Notes: generated from the sequence alone by a model not told the origin. A stretch of 64,000 nt of DNA from Pseudomonadota bacterium (GCA_021813805.1 JAKAJL010000006.1:53811-117810), one strand, 5' to 3'. Shown: positions 46,228 through 55,168, numbered from the stretch's first letter. Made by a program: numbers and translations.

Positions 46228-47478
46228 TCAGTTCAGTCTCGGCGTGATGCCCCTGACATCCTTGAAGGAGACAACCCCAACGATATGTTCGTCCTGGTCG
46301 AGGATCGGCAAGGCCCGGAAGCTGTAGCGCTCGAACATATCGAGAGCGTCTTTCAGCGTTGCGTCCTCACGCAGGCTGATGACATTCTCCGCCATGATCT
46401 CGGCAAGAGTTTGGTCCCTTCCCGCCACGATCAATTCGCGGATATCGACAACTCCGAGGAGCAGCCCGTCGGCATCGACGACATAGACATACATGACGAC
46501 GTCCTTGTCGCGCGCCATATGGCGGTAATCGTCAATCACGCTCCTGGCGATGGTGATCGGCGGCAGCTTGATGAATTTGTCGCTCGCATAAAGCCCGATA
46601 TGCTCGTCATGCTGGTCGATCAGCTGCTGGACTTTGGGCGCCGTTTCCGGGTCGATGAGGTGCAGCAGCTCGTCGGCCTTGTCCGCGGGAAGAGCCGCAA
46701 GCACGTCGGCTGCCTGGGCATGACTCATGCGGTCGATGAGATCGGCCGCTTTTTTCGTGTCGAGCGCCTCGATCAGTTCGCGCTGCACGCGGGGCTCGAC
46801 CTCTTCCAAAGTGTCCGAAGCGTGCTCCGGCTCGAGCTGATGGAAAACAGCGAGGCGCTGCTGCTGGTCCAGTTCTTCGAGAATGTCGGCGAGATCGACG
46901 GGGTGAATGTCGCCGATATTTTCCTTCAGGACGTTGAGCTTCACATTGCCGGTGAAGGCGCCGATCTTCTCCGGCAAAGGCTGGACATAGATCCAGGAGA
47001 CCGATCTTTCGCCCGGATTCTGCTCCGCCAGCCAGTTGGCGAGCTTTTTCAGCCCAAGCCGGCGCAGCAGGCGATTGTGGCTGAAATCCACCTCGCTGGC
47101 GTAGAGCTTGTCATTCTGGAGCACGAGCTTGACGTCATAGACGATCTCGACCTCATGGTCGTCCATATCGAGGATCTTCTTGTCGAGGACATGATCCTTC
47201 AATAGGATGCTGCCCTCCGGCGGAGCGGCTTGGTACGTCGCCACGTCGCTGTCGTCGACGATGATCTCGGTGGCGGAGATCAGCGCGATCTTGCTCCAGG
47301 GAATCAGCAGCGACGGATAGCCGAAAGGCCGATCGACGATGAAATTGCTGACCTCGGGAAAGGCCCCGGTTTCGACGATCACGACGTCGGTAAGGCGGCC
47401 GATCCGCTCCTTGCGGAAAAAGACCTTGCGTCCGAGGATTTCGCTCACGAAAAATTCTCGCTCCAGCACGGCGACCAT
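46228..47478 (-). CDS. soluble PRC-barrel / MgtE N-domain / CBS protein (no MgtE membrane domain)
   Basis: 416 residues, starting after GAGG. The order is an N-terminal PRC-barrel-like part (EILGRKVFFRKERIGRLTDVVI, then PSLLIPWSKIALIS), an MgtE intracellular N-domain of helical repeats (HPVDLADILEELDQQQRLAVFHQL, then AADVLAALPADKADELLHLI) and a CBS pair (MYVYVVDADGLLLGVVDIREL, ALPILDQDEHIVGVVSFKDVRG). MgtE N and CBS domains sense Mg2+ to gate the MgtE channel, but no transmembrane domain follows here. It sits in one operon with an Mg-type NRAMP protein, so I infer a cytoplasmic Mg2+-sensing partner of that transporter. Confidence 0.82.
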   Translation of the reverse strand: MVAVLEREFFVSEILGRKVFFRKERIGRLTDVVIVETGAFPEVSNFIVDRPFGYPSLLIPWSKIALISATEIIVDDSDVATYQAAPPEGSILLKDHVLDKKILDMDDHEVEIVYDVKLVLQNDKLYASEVDFSHNRLLRRLGLKKLANWLAEQNPGERSVSWIYVQPLPEKIGAFTGNVKLNVLKENIGDIHPVDLADILEELDQQQRLAVFHQLEPEHASDTLEEVEPRVQRELIEALDTKKAADLIDRMSHAQAADVLAALPADKADELLHLIDPETAPKVQQLIDQHDEHIGLYASDKFIKLPPITIARSVIDDYRHMARDKDVVMYVYVVDADGLLLGVVDIRELIVAGRDQTLAEIMAENVISLREDATLKDALDMFERYSFRALPILDQDEHIVGVVSFKDVRGITPRLN

Positions 47479-47489
47479 GGCGGACCTCG

Positions 47490-47593
47490 TTAGAGCATAA
47501 TCCCAAAAGATCCAGACTTTTTCGACAGGATTATGCGTTAAAACAAAAACTTATGGCGAAATCCCGTTTCGGCGCGAATGGATTTCGCTCTAG
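47490..47593 (+). repeat. double-hairpin intergenic repeat, copy 2
   Basis: TTAGAGCATAATCC opens a perfect 9-bp stem (47495-47503 with 47528-47536). The linker GTTAAAACAAAAAC follows, then a second 9-bp stem GCGAAATCC (47556-47564)/GGATTTCGC (47580-47588) ending GCTCTAG. It lies between the small membrane protein and the MgtE_N/CBS gene, so both stems would be transcribed within the operon on the opposite strand. Confidence 0.75.
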
Positions 47594-47763
47594 CGGACGA
47601 GCAGGACGAATTTATAGACGAGCAAGGCGACCAGGACCAAAAGATAGACCCGGAGCGCCATGAGCGCGAATTTCACCGCGCCGGACATTTCGATGCGCGG
47701 CTTCGCGTAACGCTGGTTGATTTCGCGGATTTTTCCGGCAAACCGCTTCAGTTGCGACGCCAT
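47590..47763 (-). CDS. 57-residue single-pass membrane protein between NRAMP and MgtE-like genes
   Basis: Starts at ATG 47763 after a strong GGAGGGG ribosome binding site, 13 bases downstream of the NRAMP stop. The N-terminal half is basic and helical (LKRFAGKIREINQRYAKPRI); the C-terminal half is one hydrophobic helix (FALMALRVYLLVLVALLVYKFVLLV) ending in Arg. It is probably a small accessory subunit of the transporter; no family is recognised. Confidence 0.7.
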   Translation of the reverse strand: MASQLKRFAGKIREINQRYAKPRIEMSGAVKFALMALRVYLLVLVALLVYKFVLLVR

Positions 47764-47776
47764 GAACCCCTCCGGA

Positions 47777-49045
47777 TCATTGGAACAGGCTGGGAAAGAG
47801 CGTGCTGACGCCATAGAGCGTGGACAGCGCGACGATGACCACGACGATGATCCCGGCGATGACGTTCTGCGACTTCGTATTGCAAAACTCGCCCATTGTC
47901 GCCTTGTCGTTGAGCAGCAGGATCAGGAACACCAGCGCGGCGGGCAGCAGCGTCACCGCGACGACCTGAACGAACAGGGTGATCAGCACCAGCGGCGCGC
48001 CGGGGATCAGCACCACCAGGCCGGCGGTGATCAGGGTGAAGAAATAGCTGGCGTAAAACCAGGGCGCTTCCTTGATCTTGGTGTTGAGCGAATGCGCCCA
48101 ACCGAAAATTTCGCCGAAGGCCCATGAACTGGCCAGCGAGATGCAGATGGCGCCGAGGAGGCCGGCGTCGAACAGGCCGATCGCCATGAAGGCGCCGACC
48201 CAATGATTCGTCTTCATCAGGCTTTCGGCGGCCTGTGAGGCGCTGTCGATCTCGACGCCATGCAGGACCGTGCCGGTGACGACGACGATGAAGACCGCCA
48301 CCACCACCGTCAGGATCGACCCCAGGAACGTATCGAACTTGCCCCAGGGAATGTCCTTTTCCAGCATGCCCTTGTCGACGACCGCGCTCTGCTGGAAGAA
48401 CAGCATCCACGGCGCGATCGTCGTGCCGATGTTGGCCATGAGATAGAAGAACAGCTGGCCATTGAAGCCGCCCGGAAAATTGGGGATCAGGCCATTGCGC
48501 AGGATGTCGTGGACGGAGGGGTTCACCATGAAGGCGGCCGGGATGTAGAGCAGGTTCAGGGCGCAGAACAGCAGGGTGATCTTTTCCCAGGTCCAGTAGC
48601 GGCCATTGAGGACGATGATCCCCATCAGGACGCAGACCGCCATCACGGTCAGCCAGGGCGGGACGCCGAAAATTTGCAAGGCGGCGGTCATGCCGACGAA
48701 TTCGGTGACCAGCGTCAACCAGTCGACGATCATCAGATCGACGAGCGAGAACCAGCCCCAGAAGGCGCCGAAAGCGTCGAAGATCGCCTCGGCGTGACCG
48801 CGCTTGGTGACCGCGCCTAGCCGCACCGTCATTTCCTGCACGTAATAGGCGACGGGGATCAGGATCAGCAGGAACCAGATCAGGTTGAAGCCATATTTCG
48901 CGCCGGTCGCCGCATAGGTCGTAATGCCGCCCGCGTCGTTGTCGGCCACCATCACCACAATGCCGGGACCCGCAAGGATCAGATAGAGCTGGACCGATTT
49001 CCACATCTTGTGGAAGCTGTAATAGAGCCTGGAAAGTGGATTCAC
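47777..49045 (-). CDS. NRAMP-family divalent metal transporter, Mg2+-type motifs
   Basis: About 422 residues from GTG 49045 (GGGGAG 7 bases upstream); GTG 49060 and ATG 49006 are alternatives. Eleven or so helices. The TM1 metal-site motif is DNDAGG where Mn/Fe NRAMPs have DPGN, and the TM6 segment reads IGTTIAPWMLFFQQ where they have the Met of MPH. Loss of the soft Met ligand and change of Asn to Gly match my recollection of NRAMP-related Mg2+ transporters. The operon partner with MgtE sensor domains supports Mg2+. The substrate call is inference. Confidence 0.8.
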   Translation of the reverse strand: MNPLSRLYYSFHKMWKSVQLYLILAGPGIVVMVADNDAGGITTYAATGAKYGFNLIWFLLILIPVAYYVQEMTVRLGAVTKRGHAEAIFDAFGAFWGWFSLVDLMIVDWLTLVTEFVGMTAALQIFGVPPWLTVMAVCVLMGIIVLNGRYWTWEKITLLFCALNLLYIPAAFMVNPSVHDILRNGLIPNFPGGFNGQLFFYLMANIGTTIAPWMLFFQQSAVVDKGMLEKDIPWGKFDTFLGSILTVVVAVFIVVVTGTVLHGVEIDSASQAAESLMKTNHWVGAFMAIGLFDAGLLGAICISLASSWAFGEIFGWAHSLNTKIKEAPWFYASYFFTLITAGLVVLIPGAPLVLITLFVQVVAVTLLPAALVFLILLLNDKATMGEFCNTKSQNVIAGIIVVVIVALSTLYGVSTLFPSLFQ

Positions 49046-49508
49046 GACGAAGCTCCCCACGGCGATGAGGGGGTCAGAACTGGTCGGGGTCTTTGAGGCG
49101 ATTCGGCAGGGTTTGTGGCCGCAGAGACGCTTAGGCGAAAATCGGCGTTGATCAAAGCGCCTTTTCGCGTCCGCCAGGACAAATACTCAGGCTGCCGGCC
49201 TCCAGAGGTCATAATGGCTTGAAGAGGGAGGGCGGCGGGCGCGCGTTGCGACCCTGCAGATAAAGAGGGGCCGCTCATCCTCATCGCAACTTCATACGCG
49301 GGCGTAGCGGGCCATTTCGAGGCGATGCCGCAACGCCCGCGCGATCTTAAGCCAAGGTCACGCCACGCCCCCCGTGCGCCACGATCGCCTCCTCGATGAC
49401 GCGCCGCCAGGCGGCGGTCTTCATGAGGCGGTCGGCGAAGATCCGCCTTGCTATGTGGCGCGGTCGATTCAGAAGGGTGAACGCGGCGTCACAGGCGCAA
49501 TGGAATGA
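49046..49508. other. spacer upstream of the NRAMP operon
   Basis: 463 bases in which I see no credible gene; short frames on both strands lack family signals. It should contain the NRAMP promoter on the minus strand. I looked for an M-box or yybP-ykoY type leader and could not recognise either. Confidence 0.4.
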
Positions 49509-50723
49509 TCATTTCCCCGCCGCCGCCTGCGCCGCGGGCGCGGCCGGCGTCGGCTCGGGGGGCTCGGGCAGGGCCTGGCTGTCGATCTGGTTCGGGGCGG
49601 GATGCGGCGTGCGGTCGGCGCCGGCGTCGATCACGCTCTGCACGTCGGCGTCGTCGGCGCGCGGCTTTTCGATCCGTTTCCCGATCTGCCGGATCACCTT
49701 CGGCGCGTCGGCGTAAACGTCGTGGCCAATCAGCGTCGTGGACAGGTCGGAAATGTCGTAGACGCCGATTCCGAGCTTTTCGATCAACTCGCGGTCACGA
49801 TCCGAGCCCGGATCGAGCGAGCCGAGGCGGCGGTCGCCCTGAAGGCTCGCGGACAGCTGAAGGGCGCGGTCGTCCTTGGAGACGAAGACCGAGAAATGGG
49901 AGGGGTCGAGCGGGGCGAGCTGCTCGCGGAACACCGAAAGGTCGATGTCCGGCGCCGCCAGCATGACATTGCCGAGCTTGCCGTGCAGGTCGGGCGAGCC
50001 GGACAGGGCCGCCTCGTCGAGCGCCTCCATCGTCAGCCAGGTTCCCATGGAATGGGCGATGATCTGGACGCGGCCGACGCCGGGCGTCGCGGCGATGGTC
50101 TGGAACAGATTGCGCAGCGCCGCGCGCGAGGCCATGGCGGCCTCCTTGTCCGCGCCATAGGCCAGCAGCTGCGATCTGGACGGCCAGGTGAAGAGAACCG
50201 GGACGCCGCCGAAACGGGTGTCGACGACGATCTGCGCCAGCCGGAACCGGGCTTCGTCGAGAGAGGTGTTGAAACCGTGGACATAGACCAGCACGTCGCG
50301 GTTGACGCCAACCCGGCCCGAAAGCTGCGCCGCCAGCTGCGCGGCGAATTCGGATGCGTCGAGTTCGCTCTGCTCACGAATCGCGAAATGATGGTTGGGA
50401 TCGGGCTTGCCGAAAGCGGGCGTTTCGATCCTGCCAGGCTTGTGGTCGGGCGGCACCGAGATGAAATCGAGCGCGAAGCGCGCCTTGGCGCCGGGGGTGA
50501 GTTGCGTGGCGTGATCGCCGCCCTTGCGGGTCGAGGCGATGAAAATTTCCGTCGTGATCGTCCGCTGCTCAGAATGGCCGCCGAACAGGCCGGCCAGATT
50601 GAATCCGTCGCCGGCCCGCGCCGCGCCGGCTCCCGCCGGCGTCAGAACCAGAACCAGACCGGCCGCCGCCGCCCGCGCCAGATTGAATGTCTTTTGCACT
50701 TTTCCTGACCTCGCCGCCCGCAT
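49509..50723 (-). CDS. exported alpha/beta hydrolase (DUF900 family)
   Basis: 404 residues from ATG 50723; an upstream in-frame start at 50747 adds 8. A signal peptide (NLARAAAAGLVLVLTPAGAGAARAG) is followed by a DUF900-type alpha/beta hydrolase: VLVYVHGFNTSLDEARFRLAQIV, PVLFTWPSRSQLLAYGADKEAA and nucleophile elbow IIAHSMGTWLTMEAL. The C-terminus is Pro/Ala-rich (LPEPPEPTPAAPAAQA). A periplasmic or outer-membrane esterase/lipase-like enzyme of unknown substrate. Confidence 0.8.
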   Translation of the reverse strand: MRAARSGKVQKTFNLARAAAAGLVLVLTPAGAGAARAGDGFNLAGLFGGHSEQRTITTEIFIASTRKGGDHATQLTPGAKARFALDFISVPPDHKPGRIETPAFGKPDPNHHFAIREQSELDASEFAAQLAAQLSGRVGVNRDVLVYVHGFNTSLDEARFRLAQIVVDTRFGGVPVLFTWPSRSQLLAYGADKEAAMASRAALRNLFQTIAATPGVGRVQIIAHSMGTWLTMEALDEAALSGSPDLHGKLGNVMLAAPDIDLSVFREQLAPLDPSHFSVFVSKDDRALQLSASLQGDRRLGSLDPGSDRDRELIEKLGIGVYDISDLSTTLIGHDVYADAPKVIRQIGKRIEKPRADDADVQSVIDAGADRTPHPAPNQIDSQALPEPPEPTPAAPAAQAAAGK

Positions 50724-50935
50724 TGCTGCGCCGCAACAAACAGCCACGACCCTTAACCGAAGGTAAATCGGGCGCGGCGTTCACACGCCGGTTGATCGCT
50801 CATAAAGGCGGCGAGAATGGGACTGCTCGCGCTATTCGCGGGAAGCGCGGCCTGCGCGCGCCTGTCGTCCAAAGGACAAATGGCGCCGCAACGCGCAAAA
50901 TGGCAAAAGGATGGGAGGATTTCAGGAGACCCCCC

Positions 50936-52753
50936 ATGGCCGCGCCGGACCAAGCCGCGCCCTTCGTCGACGCTTTCCCTTCCGCCGCCGAGGAGGTCTG
51001 GCGCGCCAAGGTCGAAGCCGCGCTCAAAGGCGCGCCGCTGCAAAAGCTGGTCAACAAGACGCCGGACGGGATCGAGATCCAGCCGCTTTATCCTCGCATC
51101 GCTGGAAAACCTCGCGCCTTCCGCGCCGCCGGCGACTGGAAAATCGTCGCCCGCGCCGATCATCCCGAGGGCAAGACGGCCAATGAACTGGCGCTGACCG
51201 ATCTGGAAAACGGCGCCGGAGGCCTGCAGATCGTCTTCGCCGGTTCGACCGGCGCCTGCGGCTTCGGCCTTCCCGACGGCGGCGCCCTGGCCCAGGCGCT
51301 GAAGGACATCCATCTCGACGCGGGCCTGAAGATTTTGCTCGACCTTCCCGAAGGCGGGCAAGACGCGATCGGGGCTTTGCTCGATCTCATCGCCGCGCGC
51401 GGCTATGACGCGCAAAAGCTCGATATTTCCTTCGGCCTCGATCCGATCGGCGCCGCGGCGGCGCGCGGCGCCACGCTCGAGTGGGGCAGGGAAGGGCGGC
51501 GGCTGGCGGAACAGGCCAAGGCGCTTGCGGCGAATGGTTTTCTAAAAAGCCTGATCTGCGCCGACGGCCGCGTCGTCCACGCCGCCGGCGGCTCGCCGGC
51601 CCAGGAGCTGGCCTTCGCGCTTGCTTCCGGCGTGGCCGCGCTTCGGGCGCTGGAGAGCGCCGGCGTCGATCTGGACGCGGGGCGCGACATGATCGATTTC
51701 CGTCTCGCCGCCGACGCCGACGAATTTCTGACTGTCGCCAAATTCCGAGCCCTGCGCCGCCTGTGGGCTGGAGTCGAACGCGCCTGCGGTCTGGAGGCCC
51801 GGTCCGTCCGCATCCATGGCGAGACCGCCTGGCGGATGATGACCCGGCGCGACCCCTGGGTGAATCTGCTGCGCGCCACGGTCGCGGTCTTTTCCGCGGG
51901 CCTGGGCGGCGCGGACACGATCTCGGTCCTGCCCTTCACCCAGGCGCTTGGTCTGCCCGACGGATTCGCCCGGCGCCTCGCCCGGAACACCCAGCTCGTG
52001 CTGTTGGAGGAATCCAGTCTCGGCAAGGTCGCCGACCCGGCTGCCGGCGCCGGCGGCTTCGAGGCGCTGACCGACGCATTGGTTGAAAAGGCCTATGCCC
52101 TTTTTCAGGACATCGAAAAGACCGGAGGCCTGCCCGAAGCGCTGGCCAGCGGCGCGTTCCAGGCCGAGGTGGCTCAGACAGCGCGGGAGCGGGCGAAAAA
52201 TATCGCGCGGCGCAAGGAGCCCATGACAGGCGCCAGCGAATTCCCCGACATTCACGAAAAGCAGGTCGCCGTGCTGGCGCCAGCTCCGCAGCCGCCCGCG
52301 GCGAACGACAAGGCGCTGGCGGCCCATCGCGCCGCCGAGCCTTTCGAAGCCCTGCGGGACCTGGCCGAATCGGCGGCGTCCAGGCCAAGAATCTTCCTCG
52401 CCAATCTCGGCCCGGTCGCGGCCTTCACGGCGCGGGCGGCATTCGCCAAGAATTTTTTCGAGGCCGGCGGGATCGAGGCCCTTGGCGCCGACGGCTTCGC
52501 CGACCCGGTCGCGCTGGCCGAAGCTTTCAAGGCCAGCGGCGCGAAACTCGCGGTTCTATGCTCGTCCGACGCCGTCTATGCCGAACGCGGCGTGGAGGCG
52601 GCCAAAGCCCTCACCGCGGCAGGCGCCCATCTCTATGTCGCCGGCCGTCCCGGCGAGATGGAAGCGCAATGGCGCGCGGCGGGCGCACGCGACTTCATCT
52701 TTGCCGGCGCGGATCTTCTCGCCCAATTGCGCGAGGCTCTGCAGGCGGCGTGA
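50936..52753 (+). CDS. mutA: methylmalonyl-CoA mutase small (beta) subunit
   Basis: 605 residues from ATG 50936 with AGGAG 7 bases upstream. The TIM-barrel part contains GLQIVFAGSTGACGFGLPDGG and SIRIHGETAW-like (SVRIHGETAWRMMTRRDPWVNLLRATVA) segments of the family. The C-terminal cobalamin-domain-like fold (RIFLANLGPVAAFTARAAFAKNFFEAGGIEALGADGF) lacks the DxHxxG His ligand, as expected for the non-catalytic subunit. It pairs with MutB to interconvert methylmalonyl-CoA and succinyl-CoA. The mutB gene, normally next door, is not in this window. Confidence 0.9.
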   Translation: MAAPDQAAPFVDAFPSAAEEVWRAKVEAALKGAPLQKLVNKTPDGIEIQPLYPRIAGKPRAFRAAGDWKIVARADHPEGKTANELALTDLENGAGGLQIVFAGSTGACGFGLPDGGALAQALKDIHLDAGLKILLDLPEGGQDAIGALLDLIAARGYDAQKLDISFGLDPIGAAAARGATLEWGREGRRLAEQAKALAANGFLKSLICADGRVVHAAGGSPAQELAFALASGVAALRALESAGVDLDAGRDMIDFRLAADADEFLTVAKFRALRRLWAGVERACGLEARSVRIHGETAWRMMTRRDPWVNLLRATVAVFSAGLGGADTISVLPFTQALGLPDGFARRLARNTQLVLLEESSLGKVADPAAGAGGFEALTDALVEKAYALFQDIEKTGGLPEALASGAFQAEVAQTARERAKNIARRKEPMTGASEFPDIHEKQVAVLAPAPQPPAANDKALAAHRAAEPFEALRDLAESAASRPRIFLANLGPVAAFTARAAFAKNFFEAGGIEALGADGFADPVALAEAFKASGAKLAVLCSSDAVYAERGVEAAKALTAAGAHLYVAGRPGEMEAQWRAAGARDFIFAGADLLAQLREALQAA

Positions 52754-52873
52754 CATTTTTGCGCCGCCCGTGAGAATTCTTCTTTGAAAGAGCGCTTTGG
52801 CGCTTTGCAGCCGACGCAAATCATGCGAGCGGGGCGTATTCCCCTTTGCCTGTCTGCCCAGGGAGGACCGTCC

Positions 52874-53227
52874 GTGCGCGCGAAATTTCTTGCCGCTGGT
52901 TTGCTGCTGTTGTCTTCGCTTTCCGCCACAGCCCAGACGAGCCATGACGGCCGCTGGAGCGTCAATGTCGTGACCAAAATCGGCAAATGCGAGCCTTCGG
53001 CGCGGGCCGTGGTGACGATCAAGGACAATCGCGTCGCGGCGATCGACGCGGATGGCGTCGAGGCCTGGGGTTATATCGACGACGCCAACACTTTCGTCGG
53101 CCATTTCTCGAAAGGCCAGAGGGTCTTGCGCGCCAACGGGACGGTGAAGGGCGAAACCGCCTCCGGCCCCTGGTCGTCCAACACCGATTATTGCGGCGGC
53201 GACTGGATCGCGCACAAGATCGACTGA
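52874..53227 (+). CDS. small secreted protein of unknown function
   Basis: 117 residues from GTG 52874, supported by GGGAGG 7 bases upstream; longer in-frame starts lack such a site. Signal peptide MRAKFLAAGLLLLSSLSATAQT, then a beta-rich body: DGRWSVNVVTKIGKCEPSARAVVTIKDNRV, VRANGTVKGETASGPWSS and a C-terminal YCGGDWIAHK. Two Cys (GKCEPS and DYCGGD) could form a disulfide. It resembles the many small heme-free secreted proteins of Rhizobiales without a known role. Confidence 0.65.
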   Translation: MRAKFLAAGLLLLSSLSATAQTSHDGRWSVNVVTKIGKCEPSARAVVTIKDNRVAAIDADGVEAWGYIDDANTFVGHFSKGQRVLRANGTVKGETASGPWSSNTDYCGGDWIAHKID

Positions 53228-53251
53228 CCCTTGCGCGCGGGCGTCGGGGCG

Positions 53252-53358
53252 CTACAGCGAATTCCGTTCAAGCTGAATTGCGGATTTCGCTGTAGTATTT
53301 TGTTTTTTGACGAATAATATTAGCCAAAATGTCTGCATCGTTTTGGCGTTGTGCTCTA
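53252..53358 (-). repeat. double-hairpin intergenic repeat, copy 3
   Basis: A 15-bp stem with one mismatch, CTACAGCGAATTCCG (53252-53266)/CGGATTTCGCTGTAG (53281-53295), then linker ATTTTGTTTTTTGACG, then a 7-bp stem GCCAAAA (53323-53329)/TTTTGGC (53341-53347), ending GTGCTCTAAG. Read on the minus strand it begins TTAGAGC and ends GCTGTAG, matching copies 1 and 2. It ends 10 bases before the MBL gene start. Confidence 0.7.
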
Positions 53359-53368
53359 AGTCAGTTCC

Positions 53369-54319
53369 ATGAACGATCCCGGCCGCCCCCCCGAACCGAC
53401 GGACGAAAGCGCGGACGAGCCGCGCTTCGACCTCGCTTTCGACGCTTCGCCCGGCGCTCTGACGCGCGTTTCGCCGCTCATCCGCCGCATCGTCGCGCCC
53501 AATCCGGGGCCTTTCACTTTTACCGGAACCTGCGCCTATGTCGTCGGCGCGGGCGAGGTCGCGGTGATCGATCCGGGTCCCGACCTGCCCGCCCACACGC
53601 AGGCGCTGCTCGCCGCGCTGAAGGGCGAGAAAGTCGCCGCCATCTTCGTCACCCACACCCATCGCGACCATTCGCCCGCCGCGCGGCGCTTGCGCGCGGC
53701 GACCGGGGCGCCGATCGTCGGCTGCGCCCCCTATTTTCCCGCCCGAGAAATGGCTTTGGGCGAGATCAACAAGCTCGACGCCGCCAACGATCTCGACTAT
53801 CGGCCCGACCAAGTCCTCGATGACGGCGAAATCTGGCGCGGCGCGGGTTTTTCCCTGCGCGCCGTGGCGACGCCCGGCCACACCATGAACCACCTCTGTT
53901 TCGAACTGGTCGAGGAAAAGGCGCTGTTCACCGGCGACCATGTCATGGGCTGGTCGACCTCGATCGTCGCGCCCCCTGACGGCGCCATGCGGCTCTATAT
54001 GGAGTCGCTCGAGAAACTGCGGCGCTTCGAGCACGACATTTTCTGGCCGGGACACGGCGGCCCGATCACCCGGCCGCGACGTTTTCTGCGCGGGCTGCTG
54101 AATCATCGGCATGCGCGCGAAAAATCGATCCTCGAAGCGTTGGGCGCCGGACCGCTGTCAGTGCCGGAAATCGTGGAAAAAGTTTATGAAAAGCTCGATC
54201 CGCGCCTCAAGGGCGCGGCTGCGCTCTCAACCTTCGCCCATCTCGAGGATTTCTGCGCCCGCGGCTTGGCGAGGACGGACGGGCCTTGCCGGCTCGACGG
54301 GATTTTCAGCCTCGCCTGA
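53369..54319 (+). CDS. MBL-fold metallo-hydrolase
   Basis: 316 residues. The metallo-beta-lactamase zinc motif THTHRDHSPA (residues about 92-101), the later GHTMNHLCF and FTGDHVMGW, and FWPGHGGPI complete the metal ligands. A C-terminal winged-helix-like tail (PLSVPEIVEKVYEKLDPRLKGAA) matches the LACTB2-like group of RNA/thioester hydrolases. Cytoplasmic. Its start codon follows repeat copy 3, and its stop abuts that of the convergent DUF1499 gene. Confidence 0.88.
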   Translation: MNDPGRPPEPTDESADEPRFDLAFDASPGALTRVSPLIRRIVAPNPGPFTFTGTCAYVVGAGEVAVIDPGPDLPAHTQALLAALKGEKVAAIFVTHTHRDHSPAARRLRAATGAPIVGCAPYFPAREMALGEINKLDAANDLDYRPDQVLDDGEIWRGAGFSLRAVATPGHTMNHLCFELVEEKALFTGDHVMGWSTSIVAPPDGAMRLYMESLEKLRRFEHDIFWPGHGGPITRPRRFLRGLLNHRHAREKSILEALGAGPLSVPEIVEKVYEKLDPRLKGAAALSTFAHLEDFCARGLARTDGPCRLDGIFSLA

Positions 54320-55168
54320 TCAATTCGAATCGTCGTCTTCGGTGAGCGCGTCGTTGAGCTTGCCGATCAGTTTGGCGCCGGCGCCGAGATCGTTGGGCAA
54401 ATAGCGGGTTTGCGCCCTCATATCCACAATGGTTTCATCCTCGCCCGCGCGCAAGCGGATGGCGATCGCCACCGGGAGATGGAGCGCAGGCGAAAAAGTC
54501 AGCGCCTCGATATGGCCGTCCGGCCGGCCGGGCCCACCGGGGCGGCTTTCGTCGAGAATTTTCCAGTTCAGGCCGAGCAGCGCCTCATGGACGGCGCCGA
54601 ACGCCTCCTCCATGCCAAGGCCGAGCTCGATCGAATCGAGGTCGGGATAAGCGGCGAGCAGCGCCGGCTTGCGCGCGTCACTGAACGGCGCGGGCGCCCA
54701 GCCGTCGCGCGCCGCGACCACAGCCGGCGTGTTCACGAAAGCCGGCGGGTCGTCGGCGTCGGTGGAAATATCGGAAATCCAGGCCGGAAATCCGGCCGAA
54801 TAGAAGAGCCAGGCGGGATAGGGCAGGAGCAGGCTCACCAGCGCCAGGGTCGCGATGATGCGGCCGACGCCGCGCCGGCCCTTGATCCAGATCGAGGCGG
54901 CCGCGCCAAGGGCAAGAACAAGCGCCGCGCCAGCGACCGCGACAGCGGCGAGGAAAAAGAACAGCCCGACGCCCGGATCGGGCACGGAATTCGGACGCAG
55001 GGTCAGGACGGCGAAAAACCGCGCCAGCGCCCCATGAGCATGGGCGGCGACCAGCGCCAAGCCGGCGAGGCCCAGCGAGATTTTGGCGAATCGGGTCGAA
55101 AGCATCGCCAGCCGCGACACCGGCTCCGCGATCTCCAGGCGCCGCAAGGCGCAGTCCATCCCCGTCAT
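54320..55168 (-). CDS. DUF1499 membrane protein
   Basis: 282 residues. About three N-terminal membrane helices (ISLGLAGLALVAAHAHGALA, LFFFLAAVAVAGAALVLALGAA, IIATLALVSLLLPYPAWLFY) precede a C-terminal DUF1499 domain (DARKPALLAAYPDLDSIELGLGMEEAFGAVHEALL, DETIVDMRAQTRYLPNDLGAGAKLIGKL). Function is unknown for the family. A second ATG 9 bases into the gene is possible. Confidence 0.8.
   Translation of the reverse strand: MTGMDCALRRLEIAEPVSRLAMLSTRFAKISLGLAGLALVAAHAHGALARFFAVLTLRPNSVPDPGVGLFFFLAAVAVAGAALVLALGAAASIWIKGRRGVGRIIATLALVSLLLPYPAWLFYSAGFPAWISDISTDADDPPAFVNTPAVVAARDGWAPAPFSDARKPALLAAYPDLDSIELGLGMEEAFGAVHEALLGLNWKILDESRPGGPGRPDGHIEALTFSPALHLPVAIAIRLRAGEDETIVDMRAQTRYLPNDLGAGAKLIGKLNDALTEDDDSN

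Noticed and set aside
49046..49508. M-box or yybP-ykoY leader before the NRAMP operon
   Set aside because: None of the conserved helices or loops could be recognised by eye; a covariance search would be needed.
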